64,000 nt of DNA from Microvelia longipes (GCA_018340805.1 JACMZG010001913.1:14728030-14792029), one strand, 5' to 3'; positions 34,060 to 45,336 are shown, counted from the stretch's first letter. The notes: generated from the sequence alone by a model not told the origin. Made by a program: numbers and translations.

Positions 34060-34760
34060 TCGATCTCAATCCACACTCCACACGTATCGAAAATGTGAGT
34101 CGATCCACTTGAGAAGTAGAACTAAACTTGGAGTGTTTTTAGTTTTCTTAAGCTTGTTTATTGCTGTTCATATTTTTAATTAACATTTACTACGTACACA
34201 CAGCGTATTTAATAGGCGATCGTATTGCATACGTATGCAATACGGTCAACTAACTTCACGGTTCTTACAGCGTATTTGTTTAGCCGATCGGGTGAGATTA
34301 CGAAATAAATGATCCCGCCAAAACATGGCGTCTTTTATAGTGAAGGTTCACATGGTTATAAGAAAGTTTAAAACAAAAAAATATATTTAATAAATTGTGA
34401 TTTCTTTGCATAATAATAAGTTACACTAAAAAAATATTATTCTAAAAAATAGTTATTTGATCAAAAACGGTAATATAGAAGTGAAATAAAAGCTCGACGT
34501 GAAGGTTATCCGTTAAATACGATCGTCTCTAAAGGTACATACAGCGTGTAGGGGAATCCATCAAGATTCCATCTCCCTAGTTCTAGCATATGCGATTGGA
34601 TCCCCTCCGCATGGTTCATACAGCTTATATTACCGTATTGAGAGATCGTATTCTATACGATCCGCGGATCTAGAAATATGTGTGAACGTACTAATTGAAA
34701 TTGTTTATGTTTAGTGCTTTTATAAACAAGTAGAGAGTTGAAACTCAACTTTGGCTTTTC
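34060..34760 (+). repeat. Family O, copy 2, interrupted
   Basis: Colinear with the minus strand of 24360-24690: TCGATCTCGATCTCAATCCA, AATGTGAGTCGATCCACTTG, TTTTTAGTTTTCTTAAGCTT, TTAACATTTA, then after the insertion ATTGAAATTGTTTATGT and GTGCTTTTATAAACAAGTAG. Confidence 0.8.
34193..34688. mobile_element. 496 bp inverted-repeat element inserted in family O
   Basis: Ends CGTACACACA and TGTGTGAACG, with imperfect inverted arms that include GCGATCGTATTGCATACG against CGTATTCTATACGATCCGC. Flanked by TACTA at 34188-34192 and 34689-34693, a candidate 5-bp target duplication. Interior words ACAGCGTATT/ACAGCGTGTA repeat. The paralogous O copy at 24.5 kb lacks it. No coding frame. Confidence 0.8.
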
Positions 34761-34847
34761 TAAAGACAAACTGCGCACTTACGCACGCACGGACCTACTT
34801 ACGACGAACCAACCACGAAAATTTGCTGCAATAAAATTGCAGCAAAG

Positions 34848-34932
34848 CGAAGCGAGTCCAATGTAGTGAGGATGAGCGTAGCAAATCCGATATTGTGAGT
34901 AAAAGTTTTGAGGCATCCTACACCAAAATTTT
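34848..34932 (+). mobile_element. Family A end fragment
   Basis: AAAGCGAAGCGAGTCCAATG, GTGAGGATGAGCGTAGCAAA, TCCGATATTGTGAG and AAAAGTTTTGAGGCATCC are the sense-strand terminal ~85 bp of A. Confidence 0.8.
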
Positions 34933-35424
34933 GCAGACATATTTTAAAAGTACTAAATTAATTTCAAGTCTAATATACTCGATACAAATGATAATAGAGC
35001 TCACTGTCTAATGAAGAAATGTTTAAACTAATTCTTTTCTCTACTTAATTAAGAGACAAAAACATGCTTGGCACAAAAAGACATCTCTAACTTTATTAGA
35101 CCTTAATTTAAACGAAAAGTTTAATTGGAGTGTATGTGGTTCACTCTAGTGCAATTTAGATTGGTTAAAGCTCTATCCAATTAAGTTTGGTCTTTTAATT
35201 TACCATCAAAGTAGAGATTTGTTAAAAAAGAATAAAGAGAAAATCGGATTTGCCTCCAGATTTAATAGGTATTGTCGTCATTTTAAATCCTAATGTTATT
35301 ATATCTCTTCCTTAATCCTCTAATAATTTTAAATTAATTTTTCTAAATAAAATATAGAAACCTTTTACGTTGTTATAATAATGATTAAATCTAATAAAAT
35401 ACCATTTAATAGAAGAATCAACTT
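34933..35424. other. Unassigned AT-rich spacer
   Basis: Nothing recognised on either strand. Confidence 0.4.
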
Positions 35425-35660
35425 CCAGTCTGTACTTTACTGTTATATATGAATATTCCAGTCAGTACTTTACTGTTATATATCAATATTCCAGTCAGTA
35501 CTTTACTGTTATATATGAATATTCCAGTCAGTACTTTACTGTTATATATGAATATTCCAGTCAGTACTTTACTGTTATATATGAATATTCCAGTCAGTAC
35601 TTTACTGTTATATATAAAATATTCCAGTCAGTACATTACTGTTATATATGAATATTCCAG
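35425..35660. repeat. 33-bp tandem array, about 7 units
   Basis: Unit CCAGTCAGTACTTTACTGTT plus ATATATGAATATT. Five central units are identical or nearly so. The 79-codon frame here (repeat MNIPVSTLLLY) exists only because 33 is a multiple of three. Confidence 0.95.
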
Positions 35661-35825
35661 AACCAGTTTTGGTTTAATCCTATCATAAGCAAGTAGAAAA
35701 ATTCTTAATAATGATAAACTATTGAAGTTTCATCAATGAATGTCTTCTAGTCTCTTGAGGGTTTATATAGGGAAATGTGTACCTAAGATTAGGTTGAGAG
35801 AGACCCTAAAGAGTTAAGGTAATCC

Positions 35826-38540
35826 CTATAGTATTATAAATGAGGAAATGTAATAAACCTCAAAGGTATTGAGAAATACGGTGTAAATCCTATGGTATAA
35901 ATGAGGAAATGTAATGAACCACGGTGTAATCCTATGGTATAAATGAGGAAATGTAATGAACCTCATAGGTAAATGAGAAATACGGTGGAAATCCTGTGGT
36001 ATAAATGAGAAAATGTAATAAACCTTAAAGGTAAAAAAGAAATACGGAGTAAATCTTATAATATAAATGAGGAATTGCAATGAACCTCAAAGGTAAATGA
36101 GAAATACGATGTAAATTCTATGGTATAATGAGGAAATGTAATGAACCTCATAGGTAAATGAAGAAAGGTACGACATGTATAACCTGTAAATGAGAAAGAC
36201 GGTGTAAATCTATGGTAATAAATGACGACATGTATTGAACCTCATAGGTAAATGAAAAGACGGTGTAATGGTATAAATGACGACATGTATTGAACCTCAT
36301 AGGTAAATGAGAAATACGGTGTAAATCCTATGGTAATACGAGTACGACATGTATAATGAGACATGTATTAACCTCATAGGTAAATGAGAAATCGGTGTAA
36401 ATCCTATGGTATAAGATGTATTGAACGGGTAAATGGAATACGGTGTAAATTACCTGTATTGAACCTCATAGGTAACATGAGAAATACGGTGTTAAATCCT
36501 ATGGTATAAATGCGACAGTATGACCTCATAGGTAAATGAGAAAGACGGTGTAAAATCCTATGGTATAAAATGACGACATGTATGAACCTCATAGGTAAAT
36601 GAGAAAGACGGTGTAAATCCTATGGTAATATAATGACGACATGTATTGGTAAATGAGAAATACGGTGAAATCTATGGTATAAATGACGACATGTATTGAA
36701 CCTCATAGGAAATGAGAATACGGTGTAAATCCTATGGTATAAATGGACGACATGTATTGAACTCTAGGTAAATGAGAAAGACGGTGTAAATCCTAAAGGT
36801 ATAAATGACGACATTATTGAACCTCATAGGTAAATGAGAAACGTGGTAAATCCTATGGTATAAATGACGACATGTATTGACCTCATAGGTAAATGAGAAA
36901 GACGGTGTAAATCCTATGGTATAAATGACGACATGTATTGAACCTCATAGGTAAATGAGAAATACGGTGTAAATCCTATGGTATAAATGACGACATGTAT
37001 TGAACCTCATAGGTAAATGAGAAATACGGTGTAAATCCTATGGTATAAAATGAACGACATGTCAATAGGTAAATGAAGAATACGGTGTAATCCTATGGTA
37101 TAATGACGACAATGGTATTGAACCTCATAAGGTAAATGAGACATACGGTGTAAAATCCATGGTATAAAATGACGACATGTAATGAACCTCAATAGGTAAA
37201 TGATGAAATACGGTTAAATCCTATGGTATAAATGACGACATGTATTGACCTCAAAGGTAATGAGAAATTCGGTCCTAAGGGTAAAATGAGACAAACCCTC
37301 ACAGGTAAATTAGAATACGGTGTAATCCTATGGTATAATACGACATGTAATTGAACCTCATAGGTAAATGAGAAATACCGGGTGTAAATCCTATGGTAAA
37401 TCAATGACGACAATTATTGAACCTCATAGGTAAATGAGAAATACGGTGTACAATCCTCATGGTATAAATTGACGACATGTATTGAACCTCATAGGTAAAT
37501 GAGAAATACGGTGAAATCCTAAGGTATAAATGACGACATGTATTTGAACCTGCATAGGTAAAATGAGAAATCGGTGTAATCCTATTGGTATAAATTGACA
37601 TGTTATTGACCTCATAGGTAAATGAGAAACGGTTGTAAATCCTATGGTATAAAATGACGACATGTAATGAACCTCATAGGTAAATGAGAAATACGGTGTA
37701 ATCCTATGGTATAAATGACGACATGTATTGAACCTCATAGGTAAGAGAAATACGGTGTAACCTATACCTGTATGGTATAAATGACGACATGTATTGAACC
37801 TCATAGGTAAATGAGAATAGGTGTAAATCGGTGTAAATCGAATGTATTGAACTCTAGTAAATGAAAGACGGTGTAATCCTATGGTAAAATGACGACATGT
37901 ATTGAACCTCATAGGTAAATGAAGAAATAACGGTGTAAATCTAGGTATAAATGACGACATGTATGAAACTCATAGGGTAAATAAGAAATACGGTGTAAAT
38001 TCCTATGGTATAAAATGAACGGCATGTATTGAACCTCATAGTAAATGAGAAATACGGTGTAAATCCTATGTATAAATGACGACATGTATTGAACCTCATA
38101 GGTAAATGAGAAATACGTGTAAATCCTATGGTAAAAATGACGACATTATTGAACCCATAGGTAATGAGAAATACGTGTAAATCCTAAGGTATAAATGACG
38201 ACATGTATTGTCATAGAACGTGTAAATCTAATGTATAATGACGACATGTAATGACTCATAGTAAATGAGAAATAAGGTGTAAAATCCCTAATGGTATAAA
38301 TGACGACATGTATTGAACCTCATAGGTAAATGAGAATACGGTGTAAATCCTAATAATAAATGACGACATAGAGTAAATGAATACGGTGTAATCCTATGCG
38401 AATGTAATGAACCTCATAGGTAAATGAGAAATACGGTGTAAATCCTTTGGTATAAATGACGACATGTAATGAACCTCAAAGGTAAATAAAAAATACGGTG
38501 TAAATCCTATGATATAAATGAGGAAATGCAATGAACCTTA
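35826..38540. repeat. 62-bp satellite, about 44 units
   Basis: Unit AATGACGACATGTATTGAAC, CTCATAGGTAAATGAGAAAT, ACGGTGTAAATCCTATGGTA plus TA. Outer units (35826-36170 and 38395-38540) carry AATGAGGAAATGTAATGAAC instead of AATGACGACATGTATTGAAC. Inner units contain very many one- to few-base indels and some truncated units, unlike the flanks. Frames of 61-167 codons on the minus strand are by-products. Confidence 0.95.
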
Positions 38541-39147
38541 GGGTTATATTAGATATCACTAAGATTGAACCCTCGCTGTGTTATTATTAACCTGTTAAGT
38601 CTTCGTAGACACGAAGATTTAATACTTTAGTATCTCAATGCCCCTGATACATCTAATGAAAAGTAAAGAGACACAAAATGCAAATTGAAATAAATATGTA
38701 CTTTTAGCGAATAAATAAATTAAAGAATTAAATTTCACTCACAATTCTTTTCTTTAACGCAATATTAAAGTTTTTAACAGCAAGAAACCCAAAGAAATTT
38801 TCAAAGAATATTATAATTAAAAAGAAAACCTAATATAAAATTAACCTTAATGCTTTTATACGATATTTAGAGTGCTTTTAATTAGAGGTATTGTGTTACG
38901 CTTTATATAAATTAAATGGGATGGGTGGTACATATTAAAAACTGGAGGAAGGGCGTTGAAACTGTTTGTAAGAATTTTACAAAACATCCCTTTACCAGAA
39001 AAATTGAGAGGAAAATAATTATTACGTTTTCTTCAAAAATGTTGAAGTTTTTTGAAGTAATTATACCGCAATTTATTAAAACACACGAGAGTTAAATATC
39101 TTTTTCTTTGTCAAAAAAAAGAAAATTTAAATTTCATAAAAAATCAT
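38541..39147. other. Unassigned AT-rich spacer
   Basis: Nothing recognised; a short hairpin CTTCGTAGACACGAAG lies at about 38599-38614. Confidence 0.4.
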
Positions 39148-39900
39148 GTACGGAATACCTCAGAATTTTTTCTCACCATATCGGATTTGCTATTTTCATC
39201 ATTTCTATTTAGGACTCGCTTTGCTCGTCCTCATAATATACAAATCATTAAATTTATACTGCAACATGTCTTAGGACTCGCATCGCTTGTCTTCAGATAG
39301 TAATTACATTAGTATTATTCCCATGAGTTACCCATCCAGGCACTGACCTCGCTAGATGCTGCTTAACTTTTATGATCCAACGAAAACCATAAATATACCT
39401 GCTGTAATAAAACAAAACTTAGAATATTTATTTGTATAACGTTAAGCAATACACTTGTTTTAAATTTAATCTAAATTTTTTATATTTTTACTATTAATAA
39501 AAAACGATCATTTGATGAAAATTAAACTAATGCTGATAATGAGATGAAACTTGACTCGTATTTTGGTCGTACATAATATGCATGTCAAATCTCAAACCGA
39601 ACGACAAATTTTCCGCGTTTCATGATTTTCAGATTTTTTACTTAAATAATTTTTGCAAAGTCATGGCGTCACTAAAAATATTTTTCGCATAGCACAACTA
39701 TACGTAAAGATTAATTTTTGTATTAATTTTCATTTATCAAGCATACATAATATAAGCTGTGGAATAGAATCTTTACAGCCCTAAAAATACAGCTAAAACT
39801 ATTTTTTCATTAGGAAGACTTAAAAAGTAGTTTTATTACACATAAACTGTTTATATATAAACTTTAACAATATTTCGGATGTCATAGTATCTCCTAGAAA
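39148..39900 (-). mobile_element. Family A copy with 5S-like module
   Basis: GTACGGAATACCTCAGAATT, GGACTCGCTTTGCTCGTCCT, AGGACTCGCATCGCTTGTC. Antisense 5S-like part at 39322-39390 (GTTACCCATCCAGGCACTGA, CCTCGCTAGATGCTGCTTAA). Then CGATCATTTGATGAAAATTA, CTAATGCTGATAATGAGATG and TTCGCATAGCACAACTATAC. The distal end is decayed after about 39720. Confidence 0.85.
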
Positions 39901-39989
39901 GATAATAGATCGTAACTCCTTCTTATGCTAAATAGTTAAAACTTGTCACAAAAATCATTCATTAAGTTTTGTTATATAATCTGGAAAAT

Positions 39990-40190
39990 AAGTTTTGTAT
40001 AACGTAATAAATCCGCAATAAGAGATCACTGGGAATAAAATGAACGTTTTTACTGTTTGAGGGAAAGCGAAGCGAGTCCAAAGATGATATTAAGTATAAA
40101 TTTAGCGATTTGTGTATTTTGAGGACGAGCAAAGAGAGTACAAAATAGCGAGGAAAAGTTCCAAGGTACCCTGTACCCGATTTTTTGTTG
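39990..40190 (+). mobile_element. Family A end fragment, opposite orientation to its neighbour
   Basis: Starts in the 5S-like tail (AGAGATCACTGGGAATAAAA), then AAAGCGAAGCGAGTCCAAAG, GAGGACGAGCAAAGAGAG, AGGAAAAGTTCCAAGGTACC and CTGTACCCGATTTTT. The plus frame at 40112-40333 lies over it and is not a gene. Confidence 0.85.
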
Positions 40191-40682
40191 CTGCTGAAAA
40201 AATAAGCATTATGCTTTATGACCGTAAAGTGTTTTTTCTTAACCTTGACAATTACTACCGAGCAAAGCGAGCCTTAAATATTAATTTAATTGGCGAGGTA
40301 AAAAAAAACACTCTTCATAACTTAGTAGCATAATATACTATTTTTTTAAAAGACATAATTGTCTTAACTTTTGTAAAACGAATATAATTACTTCATAAAT
40401 TAGAGGTGTCTATTATTAATTTTGTCTTACTTTTAAAAATGCTTTTTATCATAAATTTGAAAGAAAGTAAGATTTAAATTAACACTATTCAGAATTATTT
40501 TAATATTTACACAGAAGAGCAATATCGGGCAATTTTAATCTTCAAGTGAGTCAACAGTGATCAATGCTAAAACTTGTTTAAAATATAAAAAAAAACCCTC
40601 AGCAGTCTCATGTACAAATAATCTAAGTAAATAAAACATTTAAAATTACGTTTAAACACAAAGAAAGCTTTTTATCTAAAAA
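40191..40682. other. Unassigned AT-rich spacer
   Basis: Contains an isolated A-like word (CCGAGCAAAGCGAGCC, 40258-40273). Otherwise nothing recognised. Confidence 0.4.
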
Positions 40683-41440
40683 AATCGGGTACAGGGTACC
40701 TCGGAACTTTTCCTCATTACATCGGATTCACTAAGCTCATCCTCCCTGCTTCAGACTTACTCAGAAATACAGTTCACCAAATTTATATAGCAACATGCCT
40801 TTTGACTCTCTTCGCTCGTCTTCAGATAGTAAATGCATCCGTATCATTCTCAAAGACACCCATAGGGCACTAACTACGTTCAAAGCTCCTTAATTTGCAT
40901 GATCGAACAAAAATCATGAATATACTAGTCGCATAGAAACAAAACTTAGTGTACTTATTTATTCGGTATTGATATACACTTGAAGCGAATTTCAACTATA
41001 TTGGACTATTTTCTAAATTTTTTAAAAACGTACACAAGCCGTTCAATAAAAATTGAAGTTATGCTGATAATGAGTGAAACTTAGCACATATACATAGTCT
41101 TATACATAGTCACTTGCTAATTCTCAATCTGATCGCATCATTTTCCGCGTTTTATGATTTTTCGAAAATTTTGCTGAGTCATTATTGCGAGTTAATGACG
41201 ATTTTCCGAATAGCACAGCTACAGCGGTAGACTGATTTTTGTACAAAATTTCAACTCTCTAGCACAAATACATTGGGCGTTACAATGATAACAGACACAT
41301 ACAACTATCAACTTTGCGAAAACCACTCAGGTGGCCTTAAAACGCTTAAAACGGATAATTCAGGTTTCATCCCGGTTTCGGATTTTTTACAAACACAATA
41401 CTTTTCCTATATACCTACGGTATAAATGAGGAAAAGTAAT
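40683..41440 (-). mobile_element. Family A, near full-length copy
   Basis: Runs from ATCGGGTACAGGGTACCTCG to CCTACGGTATAAATGAGGAA. In the 5S-sense direction: distal block with AGGAAAAGTATTGTGTTTG, AAACCGGGATGAAACC and GTTTTAAGGCCACCTGAGTG. Then the ATTCGGAAAATCGTC region, GTGCTAAGTTTCACTCATTA, the 5S-like module (40842-40915, diverged), and a terminal block ending GAGGAAAAGTTCCGAGGTAC. Short inverted words ACTTTTCCTCAT / ATGAGGAAAAGT lie near both ends. No open frame, so non-autonomous. Confidence 0.9.
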
Positions 41441-42199
41441 ATAATAGACTAAAACCAAAAAAGCAAAGTGATATACACGTCAAACTATAAATAATCAAAA
41501 GAATATTTTGGCATTTATGTTTAATGTCTAATGAGAAAAACGATGATTCTGACACTATTTTACCTTTTAAAGTCATCATTAGGGGATTTGTAATTTATAT
41601 TATAAAATCGAAGCATATGTTACAAAATAATTCCCAACAAAGTCTAGTTTGTTATGAAAAATTAGATTCACTTTTCTTAATGCTAAATTTTCAGATTTTT
41701 TTACCTCAACAATTTTCTATTTATCAAAAGAAAAGGCGTTTTGTTTTGTTAGCCTAAGTTTTTATGTCATATTTTCTTTGAGTTATTAAGTTAGAAACAC
41801 CTGAGACGTGAGAGACACGTATGCTTTCAATCAATGCTTAAGGGGAAAAAGTTTCTTATTTTCCAGATTTAAACAAATATTTGTGTCATTTATTTTTGTA
41901 TGTTTTATTTTCATGTACAGCCAGCCTTTTATCTACTTTTTAAATACATTTACTTTAAAGTAACATCTGTCTTAATTCTTAATTTACTTATTGTACACAA
42001 TAGTTTCACGCTAAATCTACAACTCATCCTTATACTTATATTAGTCAGTTATATTGAGCATGCCAGAACATATTTAATTTTAGAAACTGTGCTCATACTA
42101 AAGTTTAAAATTGACACGAAAATAAACCATTAGGCAGATAATCAAAATTTTAGAACCTAACCTGTCAAGATGTTAGAAATGTATAAGGTGATTCAATTC
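41441..42199. other. Unassigned AT-rich spacer
   Basis: Two 77-codon plus frames (41524-41757 and 41900-42133) have no domain and AT-driven composition. Confidence 0.4.
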
Positions 42200-42350
42200 G
42201 ATGTAAACAAACCAAACACATTCAGAGGTTATAACCTGACGTTTTTATGAATAACGTGTGACGTCATTGCAGGAATCAGGATAGACGGTTAACATTGAAA
42301 ATTTACTATTTATTTCTGCAATGACGTCAATTTCGGACTATAACCTTATA
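42200..42350. repeat. Imperfect inverted repeat, ~145 bp
   Basis: GAGGTTATAACCTGACG and GTGTGACGTCATTGCAGGAA pair with TTTCTGCAATGACGTCAATT and GGACTATAACCTTA. The shared word is TGACGTCATTGCAG. Single copy here. Confidence 0.7.
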
Positions 42351-42465
42351 TGTCAAAAAAATGGTTCTTCCGGGTTTCTGTTTAAGTATTTTTGTATTTC
42401 TTTGTTATTTCTTTATTTGGCTTTTCTTTTGTAATTTGTTTTCATTTTGTTTTAATTTGTAATAA

Positions 42466-42575
42466 CTTATTTGTACAGGCACTGATGATGACCTCATGTT
42501 AGGTTGAAAGCACTTTGCCAATAAACAATTTTTTGTGGAGAGACTCTTTTCTTCGTTTCCTAGTATGAATAACTC
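42466..42575 (+). mobile_element. Family B end fragment
   Basis: GGCACTGATGATGACCTCAT, GTTAGGTTGAAAGCACTTTG, CCAATAAACAATTTTTTGTG, GAGAGACTCTTTTCTTCG. The core layout is CTGATGA, 5-bp stem GACCU/AGGUU, then GAAAGC. Confidence 0.8.
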
Positions 42576-43090
42576 CACTTGTGCTCAATCATTTTCAATC
42601 ATAATATGGTAAATAACTACTCAGGACTTATACTATACACTTACGGAATAAAAGAGGAAAAGTAAAAATAGGTAACAATTTTAAACCCTAAACAATTTTA
42701 ACCCCTACACAACTGGGGCAAAAAAGAGATTGACTCGTCTCGAGGAGGGTTTCAACTCGAATTTTAATGTTATTTGATGGAAATGTAGTTGGTAAGCCTG
42801 CAAAAAGCTTTAAGCGATTAGTACGATGAAAGCTTAAGCTTGTTGACGTAGGTACATTTAATCTGTGGCTCTCGCGTATTGTTGCTCTTAAAACTCTCTT
42901 AAATCTTTTGTTTACTCAGCAGAATGATTTTCACATTGTTTTTAATCCAACACGTCAATATGTGTTTATATTTAATCAAGCAATTTTGAGAAGGTTTTTT
43001 TGCATTTGAGCTTTTTTTCAACACGACTTTATGTTTGCTATTTATTTTTAATTACGAGCAAATATAACACGGTTACAATTTTTTCGAATT

Positions 43091-43096
<6 letters not shown>
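42576..43096. other. Unassigned sequence
   Basis: 42630-42670 holds a decayed family A tail (ACTTACGGAATAAAAGAGGA). Otherwise nothing recognised. Confidence 0.4.

Positions 43097-43153
<57 letters not shown>
43097..43153. repeat. (TA)n microsatellite
   Basis: Nearly uninterrupted alternating TA. Confidence 0.95.
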
Positions 43154-43299
43154 ACCAATAAAACAATGGTTACAGTAAAATTTTTGTAATCAAATTAAAA
43201 TGATTGCTTAGATAGTGTTTTGTAAACTCGAACTATTAACAAATCAGGTGTTTTAACGAATTTACATTCACAAATGACTTCGAAGGGACCTTAGGGCCG

Positions 43300-43495
43300 C
43301 AAGGACCCGCTTCGCGGGTCTGTGAGGCTAGGGCATAGAAATTCGCTAAATACATGGCAAAATGTAACAACAACTAATAATGTTGCCGAGCATGTAACAA
43401 CAACTAGTAATACGAAACGACAACAAGGTTGCCGAGAAACGACCCGGAGGGTCGACGCCGCGTAACGGCTACAGGCCGATGGCCCGTATTTTAAT
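43300..43495 (-). mobile_element. Family E, copy 2, decayed, one hairpin in flipped phase
   Basis: 43304-43320 is GACCCGC-TTC-GCGGGTC. Then GAAATTCGCTAAATACATGG, CAAAATGTAACAACAAC and a local duplication (GTAACAACAACTA twice). 43441-43453 is GACCC-GGA-GGGTC. A decayed GCCGCGTAACGGC and CGGGCCAT-type hairpin end in CCCGTATT. The element is in minus orientation, yet the first hairpin shows TTC on the plus strand where the other minus copy (50460) shows GAA. Confidence 0.85.
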
Positions 43496-43699
43496 TAATA
43501 TTTCTCCTTAAATGTGGTCTTTATATCTCTCTGATGATTGGCATATTCAAATATATTTGTCCAAGGGATTCTCGCAATAGTTTCTTCTGGAAGGCAACCA
43601 GAGCCAAAAAATTCTGAACCTTAGGCTGCTATAGGCCTCGTATGTGCCTAGGAAGTCCTTAATTGTTTCAACATCCAACATTTTACACATACAAACAAA

Positions 43700-43930
43700 C
43701 ACACTGATGTATGTATATGTATATGTATGTATATATGTATATATATATATATATATTATATATATATATATATAATATATATATATATAATATATATATA
43801 CATATATATACATTACATATAAACTATATGAAAACAAATATATTTAGAACAGGAAGTAAATCAGGCTAGATCGATCCCTACCCCTTCCCCCACTTTCGTT
43901 ATCCAAACAACCTCATAAGAGTCAAACTAA
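43700..43930. mobile_element. (TA)n tract plus family G right end
   Basis: (TA)n/(TATG)n at 43707-43828. Then ACAGGAAGTAAATCAGGCTA, GATCGATCCCTACCCCTTCC, CACTTTCGTTATCCAAACAA and CCTCATAAGAGTCA, the right end of G. The 96-codon minus frame here is an artefact of the TA tract. Confidence 0.75.
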
Positions 43931-44102
43931 CGTAGCTAACTCAACAGCAGCGAACTGTGAGATCTAGCTGGCTCTGTCATTAAACTATAACATCAGTGGA
44001 GAGACCTTTTTCATACTTTTCCTTATATTTGGATTCCCCAACTTTATTTTTTAATATTTATTATTATTATAAGTTTAGACAAAGTCGGTTACAGAGTAAT
44101 TT

Positions 44103-44174
44103 CGGAGAGTAAATAAGTACCCATACTTATTTACTCTCCGTACTTATTTACTCTCATACTTTATTTACTCTCAC
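44103..44174. repeat. Perfect 17-bp hairpin with two extra copies of one strand
   Basis: 44103-44119 pairs perfectly with 44124-44140 around CCCA. The 3' strand (TACTTATTTACTCTC) is then repeated directly at 44141 and, with one extra T, at 44159. So one arm is present three times. Confidence 0.9.
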
Positions 44175-44825
44175 CAATAATTTTTGCATCAGCCATAATC
44201 AAGAAAGGACAAAAATAAAACAACTCTTATGATAAGCACGATAAAATATTTTTGCAAAACACGAAATCGGTATTGAAAACCATAGAACAATAGAAGTCTT
44301 CATAACACAATTTGATCGAACCCTGAAGAGAGGATTTGCAGGACTTTTACCCTCTTGTTTGATCCATTATGTGTTTTATTCAAAGTCCAAGTAATTGCTG
44401 TCCAGTTTTCCTCTATCTCAATGCATTATCGAAATCCAATTTTCCCTCTTTGAAGGTTCTCGTTCTCTTTAGGACGTTTATTTGGTTTCTCTCTGACGTA
44501 GATTTATATCTAGAAATGTCCCTTTTTTCTTTCCTTTTGTTCCGGCTGGGCGACCCGAGTATAACTCTATTATTTTACGTCCTTTCCAACTATTTCTTGT
44601 CTTCAGATTTTAAATTTATAATCAAATTTTAGAAAGGATTGAAGTGAACAAAAACAATTATGTTTGCTCCTAAATTTTATTTTAATTGCAATCAATTCGA
44701 AAGTACTAATTCTAAAGTACTATACAATTATAAAACGCAGGTCTTTTGACATATATAGTTCCTTGCTGAACAAAACGAATAAAAATTTTAATAAATCTAC
44801 TTAAAAAGTAATGGCTTTAGCTAAG
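44175..44825. other. Unassigned sequence
   Basis: An 87-codon hydrophobic plus frame at 44369-44632 (MCFIQSPSNCCPVFLYLNAL) could encode membrane segments, but it lies in a T/C-rich stretch and has no recognisable family. Treated as chance. Confidence 0.3.
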
Positions 44826-44890
44826 ACTTGAATTCGGGGCCTCTAGACAGAAGTCCAACGACTTAGCCACACGACAGTCAGACATATAAA
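44826..44890 (-). mobile_element. tRNA-like sequence, degenerate
   Basis: On the minus strand: GTGTGGCTAAGTCGTTGGAC resembles a class II tRNA D arm/A box, and CCCGAATTCAAGTCTTAGCT resembles the T arm/B box. Spacing fits a tRNA-derived SINE head or tRNA pseudogene. The acceptor stem does not close convincingly. Confidence 0.5.
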
Positions 44891-45191
44891 TTTGAAGGAA
44901 CCATTAGCAGTATTAAGGTATTCTTCACCCTCTACTACATTCCGTACTGTTTAAAACTTTTACGTAAAAAATACAATTTTTGTAAACTAAGTGTTTTCTG
45001 GTTATTTTACCTTATTATTTAAGGTTTTTGGTTGCATAATCTGGTTTTACAAGATTGTAAGTCTAGATAAACAGAAGCAACGTCACCTTTATTTATTTTC
45101 CGTAGTCTTTTAGTTTTTTTTTAAAAATTTTGGTCAACATAGAGTAGTCGTATCGACTGGACCAGTTTTATTCGCTTTAGCGCCTAAACAA
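44891..45191. other. Unassigned AT-rich spacer
   Basis: Nothing recognised. Confidence 0.4.
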
Positions 45192-45247
45192 CAATAAATA
45201 CACATATACACACACCTACATACAAACACACACAAATATATAAATAT

Positions 45248-45336
<89 letters not shown>

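Noticed and set aside
37457..37960. 167-codon minus-strand frame, longest in the window
   Set aside because: Made only of 62-bp satellite units; frame continuity depends on random indels between units.
40112..40333. 73-codon plus frame with mixed composition
   Set aside because: Lies over the end of a family A copy; the peptide is the translated repeat.
44369..44632. 87-codon hydrophobic plus-strand frame
   Set aside because: Pyrimidine-rich strand gives Leu/Phe/Ser by composition; no domain, no neighbours, no conserved motif.
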